This document shows, piece after piece, positions 43,037 to 51,651 of a DNA stretch of 64,000 bases. This stretch comes from Ideonella dechloratans (GTDB taxonomy: Bacteria; Pseudomonadota; Gammaproteobacteria; Burkholderiales; Burkholderiaceae_C): contig NZ_CP088081.1 of NCBI RefSeq assembly GCF_021049305.1, positions 2,790,001-2,854,000 on the forward strand, given 5' to 3'. The notes beneath the pieces are model-generated. The model was not told the DNA's origin and ran no database searches. It saw only the letters and a list, made by a program, of their open reading frames with translations. The first letter of the stretch is position 1, and every line of letters begins with the position of its first letter. Made by a program: the position numbers and the translations under genes.

Positions 43037-43675
43037 TCACTCGCCGACGAGGCCGTTGCGGATGGCGTAGACGGTGAGTTCGGAGTTGTTGGCCAGGGCC
43101 AGCTTCTCGAGCACCCGGGCCCGGTAGACGCTGACGGTCTTGGGCGAGAGGGTGAGTTCGGTGGCGATGTCCGACAGGCGCTTGCCGCTGGCGATCATCA
43201 CCAGGGTCTGCAACTCGCGGTCGGAGAGCTTCTCGTGCGGCGCCTCGGTCTCCTGGTCCTTGCCGATGTTCTCGGCCAGCAACTGGGCGATCTCGGGGGT
43301 GATGTACTTGCGGCCCTGCGCCACGGTGCGCACCGCCTGCACCAGCACCGCCGGGTCGCCGCCCTTGTTGACATAGCCGTGCGCCCCGGCCTTCAGGGCC
43401 CGCAGCGCGTACTGGTCTTCCGGGTACATGCTGACCACCAGCACCTTGACCGGGTTGCCCTCGTCCTTGAGCACATGCAGCACGTCCAGGCCGCTGCGGC
43501 CGGGCATGTTGATGTCCAGCACCAGCACATCGCAGCTGTGCTGGCGCATCAGGCCGCGCAGCTCGCCGTAGTCGCCGGCCTCGCCGACGACCTCGATGTC
43601 GGCAGCGTCGGCCAGCGTGTCACGGATGCCGCGCCGGATCAGGGCATGGTCGTCGCAAATGATCACACGGGTCAT
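43037..43675 (-). CDS. LuxR/NarL-family response regulator
   Basis: This is a DNA-binding response regulator. The 212-residue product has a receiver domain (D8/D9, phosphorylation site D54 in VLDINMPG, MYPEDQYALRALKAGAHGYVNKG) and a C-terminal LuxR helix-turn-helix (LSDRELQTLVMIASGKRLSDIATELTLSPKTVSVYRARVLEKL). Its start overlaps the stop of the histidine kinase gene by four bases, so the two form a two-component pair. Target unknown; the flhD upstream dyad is one candidate. Confidence 0.92.
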   Translation of the reverse strand: MTRVIICDDHALIRRGIRDTLADAADIEVVGEAGDYGELRGLMRQHSCDVLVLDINMPGRSGLDVLHVLKDEGNPVKVLVVSMYPEDQYALRALKAGAHGYVNKGGDPAVLVQAVRTVAQGRKYITPEIAQLLAENIGKDQETEAPHEKLSDRELQTLVMIASGKRLSDIATELTLSPKTVSVYRARVLEKLALANNSELTVYAIRNGLVGE

Positions 43676-44838
43676 GGTTCTCCCCAGGTGGACGGGTCGT
43701 GTGCGGCGTCATCCAGCGGGTCCGAACCGGAACCGTCCTCCTCCTGCACCGCAGCACCCTCGTCCAGAGGGATCGAGAGTATCAGCGTCGTCCCGGCCCG
43801 GCTACTGGACAGGTCCACCCAGCCGCCCACCGTGGAGGCCCGCTCATGCAAGCCGCGGATGCCGAAGCTGCGCGCCTTGGCCAGATCGACCTCGGTCAGG
43901 CCCTTGCCGTTGTCGCTCACTTCCAGCGACAGCACGCCCGCGGCCAGCGACAGGTCGATGCTGACCCGGGTGGCCTGGGCATGCTTGTTGATGTTGGTCA
44001 GGGCTTCCTGCGCAGCCCGGTAGGCCACCAGGGGCACCCCCGCCGGCAGCGTCGCCTGGTTGTCCAGGTTGGTGCGAAAGACGCAGGCCACGCCGGTGCG
44101 GCGCTCGAAGCGGTTGGCCATCCACTGCAGCGCCGCCACCAGGCCCTGCTCCAGGATGGCCGGGCGCAGGTTGTGCATGATGCGCTGGCTGGCCTCCAGT
44201 GCGTGGGTCACGGTCTCCATCGCGCTGTCGATGCGCAGGCGCAGCTCGGGGCTGATGCCGGGCTGGCGCGCCATCCAGGCCAGGTCGAACTTGACCGCGC
44301 TGAGCGATCCGCCCACGTCATCGTGAATCTCGCGCGCGATGGCCGCGCGCTCCATCTCGACACTGGTCTGCAGGTGCTGCGCCAGCTCCGAGACCCGCTG
44401 GCGGGACTCGGCCAGCTCGCGGTCGGCGCGTTGCCGGGCCTTCAGGGCCTCGTGGGCGTCGATGGCGTGCTCGGCCGCCGGGGCCAGGCGGGCCATGTTG
44501 CCCTTCAGAAGGTAGTCGCTGGCGCCGTCGCGCATGGCCTGCACCGCCACGTCCTCGCCGATCTCGCCCGACACCAGGATGAAGGGCACCGGCACGCCGA
44601 GCTCGCGCACGATCTCCAGCGCCTTCAGGCCGGAAAAGCCCGGCACGTTGAAATCCGACAGGATCAGGTCCCAGGGCTGGGACAGGGCCTCGCGGAACTC
44701 CCGCTCGGTGTCCACCCGCACCGCGTCCACCTTCAGGCCGCCGCGGGCCAGATAGGCCAGCGCCAGCTCGTGGTCGAGCTCGGAATCCTCCAGATGGAGC
44801 ACCCGCAGAACGCGGCGAGGTGGGTCGTCAGCAGCCAT
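43672..44838 (-). CDS. Sensor kinase with N-terminal receiver domain and HisKA_3/HATPase domains
   Basis: The 388-residue product has a receiver domain at its N-terminus (LHLEDSELDHELALAYL; D62 in SDFNVPGFSG; SDYLLKGN). A helical linker follows, then a HisKA_3 dimerisation domain with H172 (AIAREIHDDVGGSLSAVKFDLAWM) and a HATPase domain (EALTNINKHAQATRV, VSDNGKGLTEVD). It has no membrane segment. A receiver before the kinase suggests that it takes input from another phosphorelay protein, rather than from a periplasmic signal. It is paired with the LuxR regulator. Confidence 0.9.
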   Translation of the reverse strand: MAADDPPRRVLRVLHLEDSELDHELALAYLARGGLKVDAVRVDTEREFREALSQPWDLILSDFNVPGFSGLKALEIVRELGVPVPFILVSGEIGEDVAVQAMRDGASDYLLKGNMARLAPAAEHAIDAHEALKARQRADRELAESRQRVSELAQHLQTSVEMERAAIAREIHDDVGGSLSAVKFDLAWMARQPGISPELRLRIDSAMETVTHALEASQRIMHNLRPAILEQGLVAALQWMANRFERRTGVACVFRTNLDNQATLPAGVPLVAYRAAQEALTNINKHAQATRVSIDLSLAAGVLSLEVSDNGKGLTEVDLAKARSFGIRGLHERASTVGGWVDLSSSRAGTTLILSIPLDEGAAVQEEDGSGSDPLDDAAHDPSTWGEP

Positions 44839-44920
44839 GGCGTGAAGTATCTCCCAGGGCGACGCGCCCCCGAAGACCTGCTAGGACCAGAAATACGCCC
44901 GGAAACATGCCGTGATTCGT

Positions 44921-44948
44921 TCAATAAATGGTGAGTTCGTGCCGAAAA
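44921..44948 (+). promoter_or_regulatory. Sigma28-type promoter for the second che operon
   Basis: TCAATAAA, 12 bp, GCCGAAAA, with the same spacing as the flagellin promoters. It is followed by the large hairpin at 44973-45004, then by the ATG of the 155-residue CheZ-like gene at 45041. Confidence 0.55.
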
Positions 44949-44972
44949 ATGATCTGCAACTCCCCGGCTGGT

Positions 44973-45004
44973 CTGCGGGAGGCCGGCTTGCCGGCCTCCC
45001 GCAG
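44973..45004 (+). promoter_or_regulatory. Perfect 15-bp inverted repeat in the leader of the che operon
   Basis: CTGCGGGAGGCCGGC-TT-GCCGGCCTCCCGCAG. It lies 25 bases after the promoter -10 and 36 bases before the first start codon. No T-tract follows, so it is not a standard terminator. It could be a leader hairpin that affects mRNA stability, or an operator. Confidence 0.5.
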
Positions 45005-45040
45005 CGGTTGGGACACACAAACGAGTGTCTTGGAGCCACG

Positions 45041-45508
45041 ATGCCAATGACGGAACCCCAAGCAGCTGCCTCTGGTGGCATGCCCCTGCCCCTGCTAGCG
45101 GCGGCCGATTTGCAGGACCACCTGATGGTGGCCAGCAACGACCTGGAACGCCTTCAGCGCCTGCTGGATGACGCCAGCGAGACGCTGTCCTCGCATTTCT
45201 ATGCCGCCACTGCGCAGCTCAATGACACCTTGCGCCTGCTGTCGACCCTGCCGGACATCGACCACGGGGCACTGCACACCGCCATGCAGGACCTGGCCGG
45301 GGCCATCACGGCCCTGCAGTTCCATGACATGGCCACGCAGCTGATCGCGCACACGCAGAAGCGGCTGCGCAGCTGTGCCGACCGGATTGCCCGTGATGCC
45401 ATGGGCGATGACGACGAGGACGGTTCGACCATCGTCGAGGACGGCCCCGGCCGTCCCAACCCCGTGACGCAGGACGAGATGGATGCAGGTTCCATCGAAC
45501 TCTTCTGA
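45041..45508 (+). CDS. Small helical protein with a CheZ-like DxxxQ site (possible mini-CheZ phosphatase)
   Basis: The 155-residue product is mostly helical (about 20-120). It has ALQFHDMATQLI, in which D96 and Q100 have the same spacing and surroundings as the CheZ catalytic D140/Q144 (AQDFHDLTGQVV) in this window. Its acidic tail ends DEMDAGSIELF, similar in kind to the CheZ tail that binds CheY. GGAG precedes the ATG at 45041; the frame is open further upstream. It lies 53 bases before cheY2 and heads the cheY2-cheA operon. I infer a CheY-P phosphatase or CheY-binding role; a degenerate or non-catalytic relative is the alternative. Confidence 0.65.
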   Translation: MPMTEPQAAASGGMPLPLLAAADLQDHLMVASNDLERLQRLLDDASETLSSHFYAATAQLNDTLRLLSTLPDIDHGALHTAMQDLAGAITALQFHDMATQLIAHTQKRLRSCADRIARDAMGDDDEDGSTIVEDGPGRPNPVTQDEMDAGSIELF

Positions 45509-45561
45509 CATCCACCTCGCACCCAGACCTCCCCATTCAGAACAGCCCCCGGAGAACTGCA

Positions 45562-45924
45562 ATGCACTCGATCCTCGCCGTTGACGATTCCCCCTCGATG
45601 CGCCAAATGGTGGCCTTCACCCTCAAGAACGCCGGCTTCAACGTGGTTGAAGCGGTGGATGGCCAGGACGCCTGGGAGAAGGCCAACCAGCGTGACTTCA
45701 ACCTGGTGCTGACCGACCAGAACATGCCCCGCATGGACGGCATCAGCCTGACCAAGAAGCTGCGTGAGAACCCGAAGTTCAAGAGCACGCCGATCCTGAT
45801 CCTGACCACCGAGTCCAGCGACCAGATGAAGCAGGCGGGCCGCGCCGCCGGCGCCACCGGCTGGCTGGTCAAGCCCTTCGATCCGGCCAAGCTGATCGAG
45901 GTGATCGGCAAGGTGATCCGCTGA
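45562..45924 (+). CDS. cheY: Second CheY-like response regulator
   Basis: The 120-residue single receiver domain has D8/D9, phosphorylation site D52 (LTDQNMPRMDG), TTE near 81-83 and the conserved Lys in WLVKPF. It is distinct from the CheY after motB. It lies directly upstream of cheA (57 bases) and downstream of the CheZ-like gene, so the three probably act in one pathway. It could be the main CheA output or a phosphate sink. Confidence 0.95.
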   Translation: MHSILAVDDSPSMRQMVAFTLKNAGFNVVEAVDGQDAWEKANQRDFNLVLTDQNMPRMDGISLTKKLRENPKFKSTPILILTTESSDQMKQAGRAAGATGWLVKPFDPAKLIEVIGKVIR

Positions 45925-45981
45925 CCGACCGGTCCGCGCCCTTTCGCCGAGAAGTACGACACGAACGAGGAACTTGCACCC

Positions 45982-48129
45982 ATGGCCGACACCACCCATG
46001 ACCACGGCACCAGCGACGGCATTGACCTGACCCAGTTCTACCAGGTCTTCTTCGAGGAAGCCGGTGAGAACCTGGAAGCCATGGAGCAGAAGCTCCTGGA
46101 GCTGGACCTGAGCGCCGCCGACGACGAGGAGCTCAACGCCATCTTCCGTTGCGCCCACTCGGTCAAGGGGGGGGCGGCCACCTTCGGCTTCTCCGATGTG
46201 GCCGAGCTGACCCACCAGATGGAGACGCTGCTGGACAAGCTGCGCCGCCACGAACTGCAACCCACCGCACAGATGGTGGACGTGCTGCTGGAAGCCGGCG
46301 ACGCACTCAAGGCCCTGCTGGCCCGCCACCAGGGCTCCGGCGCCGACGCCCCGGACACCTCGGCCCTGGTTGCCCACATCCGGGCCCTGGCCGAAGGCGG
46401 CAGCGCCCCGGCCCCGGCGGCACCGGCCCCGACGGCTGCAGCGCCGGCCCCCGTGGCGCCCACCGCACCGGCAGCGCAGGCGCCCGCCGCGCCCAACGGT
46501 GCGCGGGCCATCGAGCTGCGCGTGGGCCCGCTGGAGCATCCGGAACAGGCCGACAACCTGGCCGAGCTGTTCAAGGAAATCTCCAATCTGGGCACGATCG
46601 AACCGCTGGATGCCGGCCATGCCGCCGATGGCATCCGCCGCTTCCGCATCGTGACCACCACCAGCGACAACGATCTGCTGGACCTGTTCACCTTCCACGT
46701 GGCCCGCGAGGCCATGCAGCTGCTGCCGATGGGCCCGGGCTACGGCTTCCACGAGGGCGCCCCGGGGGCACCCGAGAAGTCCAGCCAGGCCGAAGAGCAG
46801 GGCTACGGCTTCTTCGACGACGCGCCGGGCGCGCCGGGTGCCGCCCCCGCGGCCGCCGGCAGTGTCGCCACCCCTGCGGCCCCGGCGGCTGCCGCGCCGG
46901 CGGCGCCGACCGCTGCCGCGGCCCCCAAGGCCGCCCCCAAGGCCGAGGCCAAGGGCGGCGGCATGGACTCCACCACCCTGCGCGTCTCGGTCGAGAAGGT
47001 GGACCAGCTGATCAACCTGGTGGGCGAACTGGTCATCACCCAGGCCATGCTGGCCCAGAACAGCCGCAACGTGGACGCCACCCTGAACCAGCAGCTGCTG
47101 TCCGGTCTGGCCGATCTGGAACGCAACACCCGCGACCTCCAGGAAGCGGTGATGTCGATCCGGATGATTCCGATGTCCATGGTCTTCAACCGCTTCCCCC
47201 GCATGCTGCGCGATCTGGCCGGCAAGCTGGGCAAGAAGGTCGAGCTGGTCACCCAGGGTGAAGCCACCGAACTGGACAAGGGCCTGGTCGAGAAGATCAC
47301 CGACCCGCTGACCCACCTGGTGCGCAACAGCTGCGACCACGGCATCGAACTGCCGGCCGACCGTGTGGCCAAGGGCAAGCCCGAGCATGGCACCGTGACG
47401 CTGGTGGCCTCCCACCAGGGCGGCTCCATCGTCATCGAGGTGCGCGACGACGGCCGCGGCCTGAACCGCCAGAAGCTGCTGAACAAGGCCCGCGAGCGCG
47501 GCATCGACGCGCCCGACACCATGACCGACCAGGAGGTCTACGGCCTGATCTTCGCGCCGGGCTTCTCCACCGCCGAGCAGGTGACCGATGTCTCCGGCCG
47601 CGGCGTGGGCATGGACGTGGTCAAGAAGAACATCACCGCCCTGGGCGGCACGGTGGAGATCGACTCCGCCGAAGGCTACGGCATGAGCGTCAAGGTGCGC
47701 CTGCCGCTGACCCTGGCCATCATGGACGGCATGAGCATCGGGGTGGGCGACGAGTGCTACATCCTGCCGCTGTCCTCGGTGGTCGAGTCCTTCCAGATCG
47801 CCCCCAACATGATCAAGACCATCGGCAATTCCGGCCGCGTGGTCGAGGTGCGCGACGAGTTCATGCCGGTCATCGACCTGGAGCGCGTCTTCGACGTGCC
47901 CCGCTTCGACTTCGAGAAGTCCTCCAACATCATGGTGGTGGTCGAAGCCGAAGGCGGGCGTGTGGCCCTGCTGGTGGACGAGCTGCTCGGCCAGCAGCAG
48001 GTCGTCGTGAAGAACCTGGAAGCCAACTACCGCAAGGTCCCGGACGTGTCCGGCGCCACCATCATGGGTGACGGCCGCGTGGCCCTGATCCTGGACATCG
48101 GCTCCCTGGTGCGCCGCTCGCGTCACTGA
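45982..48129 (+). CDS. cheA: Chemotaxis histidine kinase CheA
   Basis: CheA phosphorylates CheY in response to receptors. The 715-residue product has a P1 phosphotransfer domain with H59 ([14 protein letters not shown]), then an Ala/Pro-rich linker (about 148-172). A P2-like domain (about 175-260) and a second Ala-rich linker follow, then the P3 dimerisation domain, the P4 ATP-binding domain ([31 protein letters not shown]) and the P5 CheW-like domain ([15 protein letters not shown]). It is preceded by cheY2 and followed by the first receptor gene 23 bases later. Confidence 0.97.
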   Translation: MADTTHDHGTSDGIDLTQFYQVFFEEAGENLEAMEQKLLELDLSAADDEELNAIFRCAHSVKGGAATFGFSDVAELTHQMETLLDKLRRHELQPTAQMVDVLLEAGDALKALLARHQGSGADAPDTSALVAHIRALAEGGSAPAPAAPAPTAAAPAPVAPTAPAAQAPAAPNGARAIELRVGPLEHPEQADNLAELFKEISNLGTIEPLDAGHAADGIRRFRIVTTTSDNDLLDLFTFHVAREAMQLLPMGPGYGFHEGAPGAPEKSSQAEEQGYGFFDDAPGAPGAAPAAAGSVATPAAPAAAAPAAPTAAAAPKAAPKAEAKGGGMDSTTLRVSVEKVDQLINLVGELVITQAMLAQNSRNVDATLNQQLLSGLADLERNTRDLQEAVMSIRMIPMSMVFNRFPRMLRDLAGKLGKKVELVTQGEATELDKGLVEKITDPLTHLVRNSCDHGIELPADRVAKGKPEHGTVTLVASHQGGSIVIEVRDDGRGLNRQKLLNKARERGIDAPDTMTDQEVYGLIFAPGFSTAEQVTDVSGRGVGMDVVKKNITALGGTVEIDSAEGYGMSVKVRLPLTLAIMDGMSIGVGDECYILPLSSVVESFQIAPNMIKTIGNSGRVVEVRDEFMPVIDLERVFDVPRFDFEKSSNIMVVVEAEGGRVALLVDELLGQQQVVVKNLEANYRKVPDVSGATIMGDGRVALILDIGSLVRRSRH

Positions 48130-48152
48130 TCAGAAAGTCGAAGGAGACCGCC

Positions 48153-49724
48153 ATGCCAACACGCCGCATGACCCTGGGCGTCCGGCTGGGCCTGGGGTTC
48201 ACCGCCACCCTGGCCCTGCTGGTGGGGATCACCGCGCTGGGGCTGGTGCAGATGCGCCAGCAGGAGCAGCTGCAGGCCGCCGTGGACGCGACCAATGACC
48301 AGCTGAGCCTGGCCCAGCAATGGCGGGGCCAGACGCAGGTCAACCTGGCGCGCGCGCTGTCGCTGGCCAAGGCCGACAACAACCCCCAGCTGGACGCCTA
48401 CCTGGCGCCCCAGATGAAGGCCACCAGCGCCGAGATCAGCGTGCTGCAGAAGAAGCTGACGGAGGGTGCGCTCTCCGACAGCGGCCGCCAGGCCCTGGAG
48501 GCCATCGGCAGCGCCCGCGAGAACTACCTGGGCACCCGCAAGAAGGTGCTGGCCCTGCTCAAGTCCGGTGACGCCGGTGCAGCCGCCGAGGTGGACCACA
48601 GCCTGCTGCCCGCCGCCGACGCCTATCTGGCCAGCATGACCCACCTGGAAGAGGTGCTCAACCAGGAGGTCGAAGCCGCCCACCGCGACGGCGCGGCCTC
48701 CGCGGCCAACGCCCGCCAGCTGATGATCGGCATGGCGGTGCTGGCCCTGGGCATGGGCGCCTGGATCGCCTGGGCCCTGACCCGCTCGATCACCCGGCCG
48801 ATGCTCCATGCCATCGGCACGGCCGAAGCGATCGCCGAAGGCAACCTGACGGTGGACCTGACGGTGGACCGCGAGGACGAGATCGGTCGCCTGCAGCGCG
48901 CCATGCAGCGCATGCGCGGCAGCCTGCACGAGATGGTGGCCGGCATCCGCCAGTCCACCGACGGCATCTCCACCGCCAGCAGTGAAGTGGCCTCCGGCAG
49001 CATGGACCTGAGCCACCGCACCGAGCAGGCGGCCTCCAACCTGCAGCGCACCGCCTCGTCCATGGAGCAGCTCAGCGGCACCGTGCGGCAGACGGCCGAC
49101 GCGGCCCAGACCGCCAACCAGCTGGCCCACACCGCCTCCGACACCGCCAAGCGCGGGGGCGAGGTGGTGCAGGAGGTGGTCCAGAGCATGCAGAAGATCT
49201 CCGAGGCCAGCCAGCGCATCGGCGACATCATCGGCGTGATCGACGGCATCGCCTTCCAGACCAACATCCTGGCCCTGAACGCCGCGGTGGAAGCCGCCCG
49301 CGCCGGGGAACAGGGCCGCGGCTTTGCCGTGGTGGCCGGCGAGGTGCGCAGCCTGGCCGGCCGCTCGGCCGAGGCCGCGCGCGAGATCAAGCAGCTGATC
49401 CAGACCAGCGTGGAGCGGGTCGAATCCGGCAGCACGCTGGTGGACAGCGCCGGCCGCTCGATGGCCGAGATCGTCCAGAGCGTGCAGCGCGTCACCGACA
49501 TCATCGCCGAGATCACCGCCGCCACCGGCGAGCAGAGCGCCGGCATCTCCGAAGTGGGTCGGGCCGTCAACCAGCTTGACGAGATGACCCAGCAGAACGC
49601 CGCGCTGGTGGAGGAATCCAACGCCGCGGCCGAGAGCCTGAAGGACCAGGCCCAGCAGCTCGGCGAGATCGTCAGCCGCTTCCGGCTGGACCAGCACCGC
49701 AGCGCCGGACACGCCATTCATTGA
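48153..49724 (+). CDS. Methyl-accepting chemotaxis protein 1
   Basis: This is a membrane receptor. The 523-residue product has TM1 ([20 protein letters not shown]), a helical periplasmic ligand domain (about 35-185), TM2 ([20 protein letters not shown]), HAMP and a signalling domain with the hairpin tip [30 protein letters not shown]. It ends without the CheR/CheB pentapeptide. Its hairpin coding sequence is shared base for base with MCP 2 and, for most of its length, with MCP 4. Confidence 0.95.
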   Translation: MPTRRMTLGVRLGLGFTATLALLVGITALGLVQMRQQEQLQAAVDATNDQLSLAQQWRGQTQVNLARALSLAKADNNPQLDAYLAPQMKATSAEISVLQKKLTEGALSDSGRQALEAIGSARENYLGTRKKVLALLKSGDAGAAAEVDHSLLPAADAYLASMTHLEEVLNQEVEAAHRDGAASAANARQLMIGMAVLALGMGAWIAWALTRSITRPMLHAIGTAEAIAEGNLTVDLTVDREDEIGRLQRAMQRMRGSLHEMVAGIRQSTDGISTASSEVASGSMDLSHRTEQAASNLQRTASSMEQLSGTVRQTADAAQTANQLAHTASDTAKRGGEVVQEVVQSMQKISEASQRIGDIIGVIDGIAFQTNILALNAAVEAARAGEQGRGFAVVAGEVRSLAGRSAEAAREIKQLIQTSVERVESGSTLVDSAGRSMAEIVQSVQRVTDIIAEITAATGEQSAGISEVGRAVNQLDEMTQQNAALVEESNAAAESLKDQAQQLGEIVSRFRLDQHRSAGHAIH

Positions 49725-49746
49725 GTCACCCAAGGACCGTTTCACC

Positions 49747-51513
49747 ATGATGCAGTGGATGCGAGGATTCACGATCCGCCTGCGAATGCAGGGCGCGATT
49801 GCCGCCGTGCTGGGCCTGTTCGCCCTGCTCGGCCTGACCACCTATGTCGGCACCGTCCGGCTCACGGAGGTCAACGAGGCGCTGATGCGCCACTCGGTGA
49901 AGGAGCTGCACGACGTCAGCAACATCCGCACTGCGCTGGGCCAGGTGCGCCAGTTCGAGAAGAACATGGTGATCAACCATGGCTCGGCCGAGGCGATGGC
50001 CCAGGACAAGCAGCAGTGGACGGGCGCCCAGGACAGCCTGAAGCGTTCTCTGAATGCCCTGCTGGAAGGCGAGGAAGACGCCAACAACGCCGTGGCGCGT
50101 GAGGCCCTGCAGAAGATCGACGCCTACGCCAGCGCCGCGACCGCCGCCTTCGACGCAGGCGCCGCCGCCGATTCGGCCACGCTCAACCAGTCCCTGTCGT
50201 CCGCGCGCGAGCAGATCCGCGCGGTGGACGACGGGGTCGGCCGCATCCAGACCCTGGTGGACCAGGACATTGCCGCCGCCCAGGCGCAGTACCAGTCCGA
50301 AACCACCCGCCTGGCTTGGTCCTTCGGCATCGTGATGGTGCTGGTGCTGATCGTGGTGATGCCGCTGACCCTGCTGAACTCCACCTCGATCACCCGCCCG
50401 GTGCACCATGCCCGCGACATCGCGCTGGCCATCGCCGAAGGGGACCTGACCCGCACCATCCACGTCCATGGCAAGGACGAGACCGCCGACCTGCTGCGGG
50501 CCCTGGACCACATGCAGCGCGCCCTGCGCACGCTGGTGGGCGAGGTGCGCGACAGCGCCCAGCGCATCCACATGGCGTCCCGCGAGGTGGCCGCCGGCAA
50601 TGCCGACCTGAGCAGCCGCACCGAACAGACCGCCAGCAACCTGGAGGAAACCGCCAGCGCCATGGAAGAGCTGACCGCCACGGTGCGCGACAGCGCCAGC
50701 TCGGCCGGCCATGCCAGCGACCTGGCCGGCTCGGCCGCCCAGGTGGCCCAGCGCGGTGGCGACGCGGTGGCCCAGGTGGTCACCACGATGGACGAGATCA
50801 ACCACGCCAGCCACAAGATCGCCGACATCATCGGCGTGATCGACAGCATTGCCTTCCAGACCAACATCCTGGCCCTGAACGCCGCGGTGGAAGCCGCCCG
50901 CGCCGGGGAACAGGGCCGCGGCTTTGCCGTGGTCGCCAGCGAGGTGCGCAGCCTGGCCGGCCGCTCGGCCGAAGCCGCGCGCGAGATCAAGCAACTGATC
51001 AACGCCTCGGTCGAGAAGGTCGAGAACGGCAGCCGCCAGGTGCAGGATGCCGGTGCCACCATGGGCGAAATCGTCTCCTCGGTGCAGCGCGTCAACGACA
51101 TCATCCAGGAGATCAGCACCGCCGCCAGCGAGCAGAGCAAGGGCATCGAGCAGGTCAACAGCGCCGTCGTGCAGCTCGACCAGATGACCCAGCAAAACGC
51201 CGCGCTGGTGGAACAGTCCACCGCCTCGGCCGAGAGCCTGAAGGACCAGGCCGGCCGCCTCAACGACGTGGTGGCCCGCTTCCGACTGGACAGCGGCATG
51301 AGCGCGGCACCCGCCCCGGTGGCGGTGCCGGTATCCCGGGCCGCGCCTCCCACCCCGCCGGCCACACCGGCGCCCAGCCCCACCGCCTTGAAGCGGCCCA
51401 CGCCCGCAGCCAAGCCCGTGGCTGCGGCATCGGTCGAGCCGCCGCCGGTGCGCCCCGCGCCCGCCAGGGCCGAGGCCACGGCCCCCGCCGACGACGAGTG
51501 GGAAACCTTCTGA
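49747..51513 (+). CDS. Methyl-accepting chemotaxis protein 2 with C-terminal WETF tether
   Basis: The 588-residue receptor has TM1 (about 15-35), a helical ligand domain, TM2 (WSFGIVMVLVLIVVMPLTLL), HAMP and the signalling hairpin [31 protein letters not shown] long Pro/Ala-rich C-terminal linker follows, ending DDEWETF. This matches the NWETF-type pentapeptide that docks CheR and CheB in enterics, and it is the only one of the four receptors here to have it. No cheR or cheB gene is in this window. Confidence 0.95.
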   Translation: MMQWMRGFTIRLRMQGAIAAVLGLFALLGLTTYVGTVRLTEVNEALMRHSVKELHDVSNIRTALGQVRQFEKNMVINHGSAEAMAQDKQQWTGAQDSLKRSLNALLEGEEDANNAVAREALQKIDAYASAATAAFDAGAAADSATLNQSLSSAREQIRAVDDGVGRIQTLVDQDIAAAQAQYQSETTRLAWSFGIVMVLVLIVVMPLTLLNSTSITRPVHHARDIALAIAEGDLTRTIHVHGKDETADLLRALDHMQRALRTLVGEVRDSAQRIHMASREVAAGNADLSSRTEQTASNLEETASAMEELTATVRDSASSAGHASDLAGSAAQVAQRGGDAVAQVVTTMDEINHASHKIADIIGVIDSIAFQTNILALNAAVEAARAGEQGRGFAVVASEVRSLAGRSAEAAREIKQLINASVEKVENGSRQVQDAGATMGEIVSSVQRVNDIIQEISTAASEQSKGIEQVNSAVVQLDQMTQQNAALVEQSTASAESLKDQAGRLNDVVARFRLDSGMSAAPAPVAVPVSRAAPPTPPATPAPSPTALKRPTPAAKPVAAASVEPPPVRPAPARAEATAPADDEWETF

Positions 51514-51523
51514 GGTGTGCCCT

Positions 51524-51565
51524 GCGCCCTGAGCCTCCCACCGGAGTTCAGGGCGCCTGCTTTCA
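51524..51565 (+). terminator. Terminator-like hairpin after MCP 2
   Basis: GCGCCCTGA ... TCAGGGCGC, a 9-bp stem with a 15-base loop, 11 bases past the MCP 2 stop, then CTGCTTTC. It separates MCP 2 from the sigma28-type promoter of MCP 3. Confidence 0.55.
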
Positions 51566-51585
51566 AGACCGGGCCCTGACCTGGC

Positions 51586-51612
51586 TCAAGTTCTTCGGGA
51601 TAACACCGATGA
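51586..51612 (+). promoter_or_regulatory. Sigma28-type promoter for MCP 3
   Basis: TCAAGTTC, 11 bp, ACCGATGA, 40 bases before the GTG start of MCP 3. Confidence 0.6.
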
Positions 51613-51651
51613 CCCGGTGAAGTCCTTGGTTTTTTTCGTGGGAACAAAGCA

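Noticed and set aside
46400..46500. Ala/Pro repeat in cheA as a possible mobile repeat
   Set aside because: It is an ordinary flexible linker between the P1 and P2 domains; codons vary and no unit repeats at DNA level.
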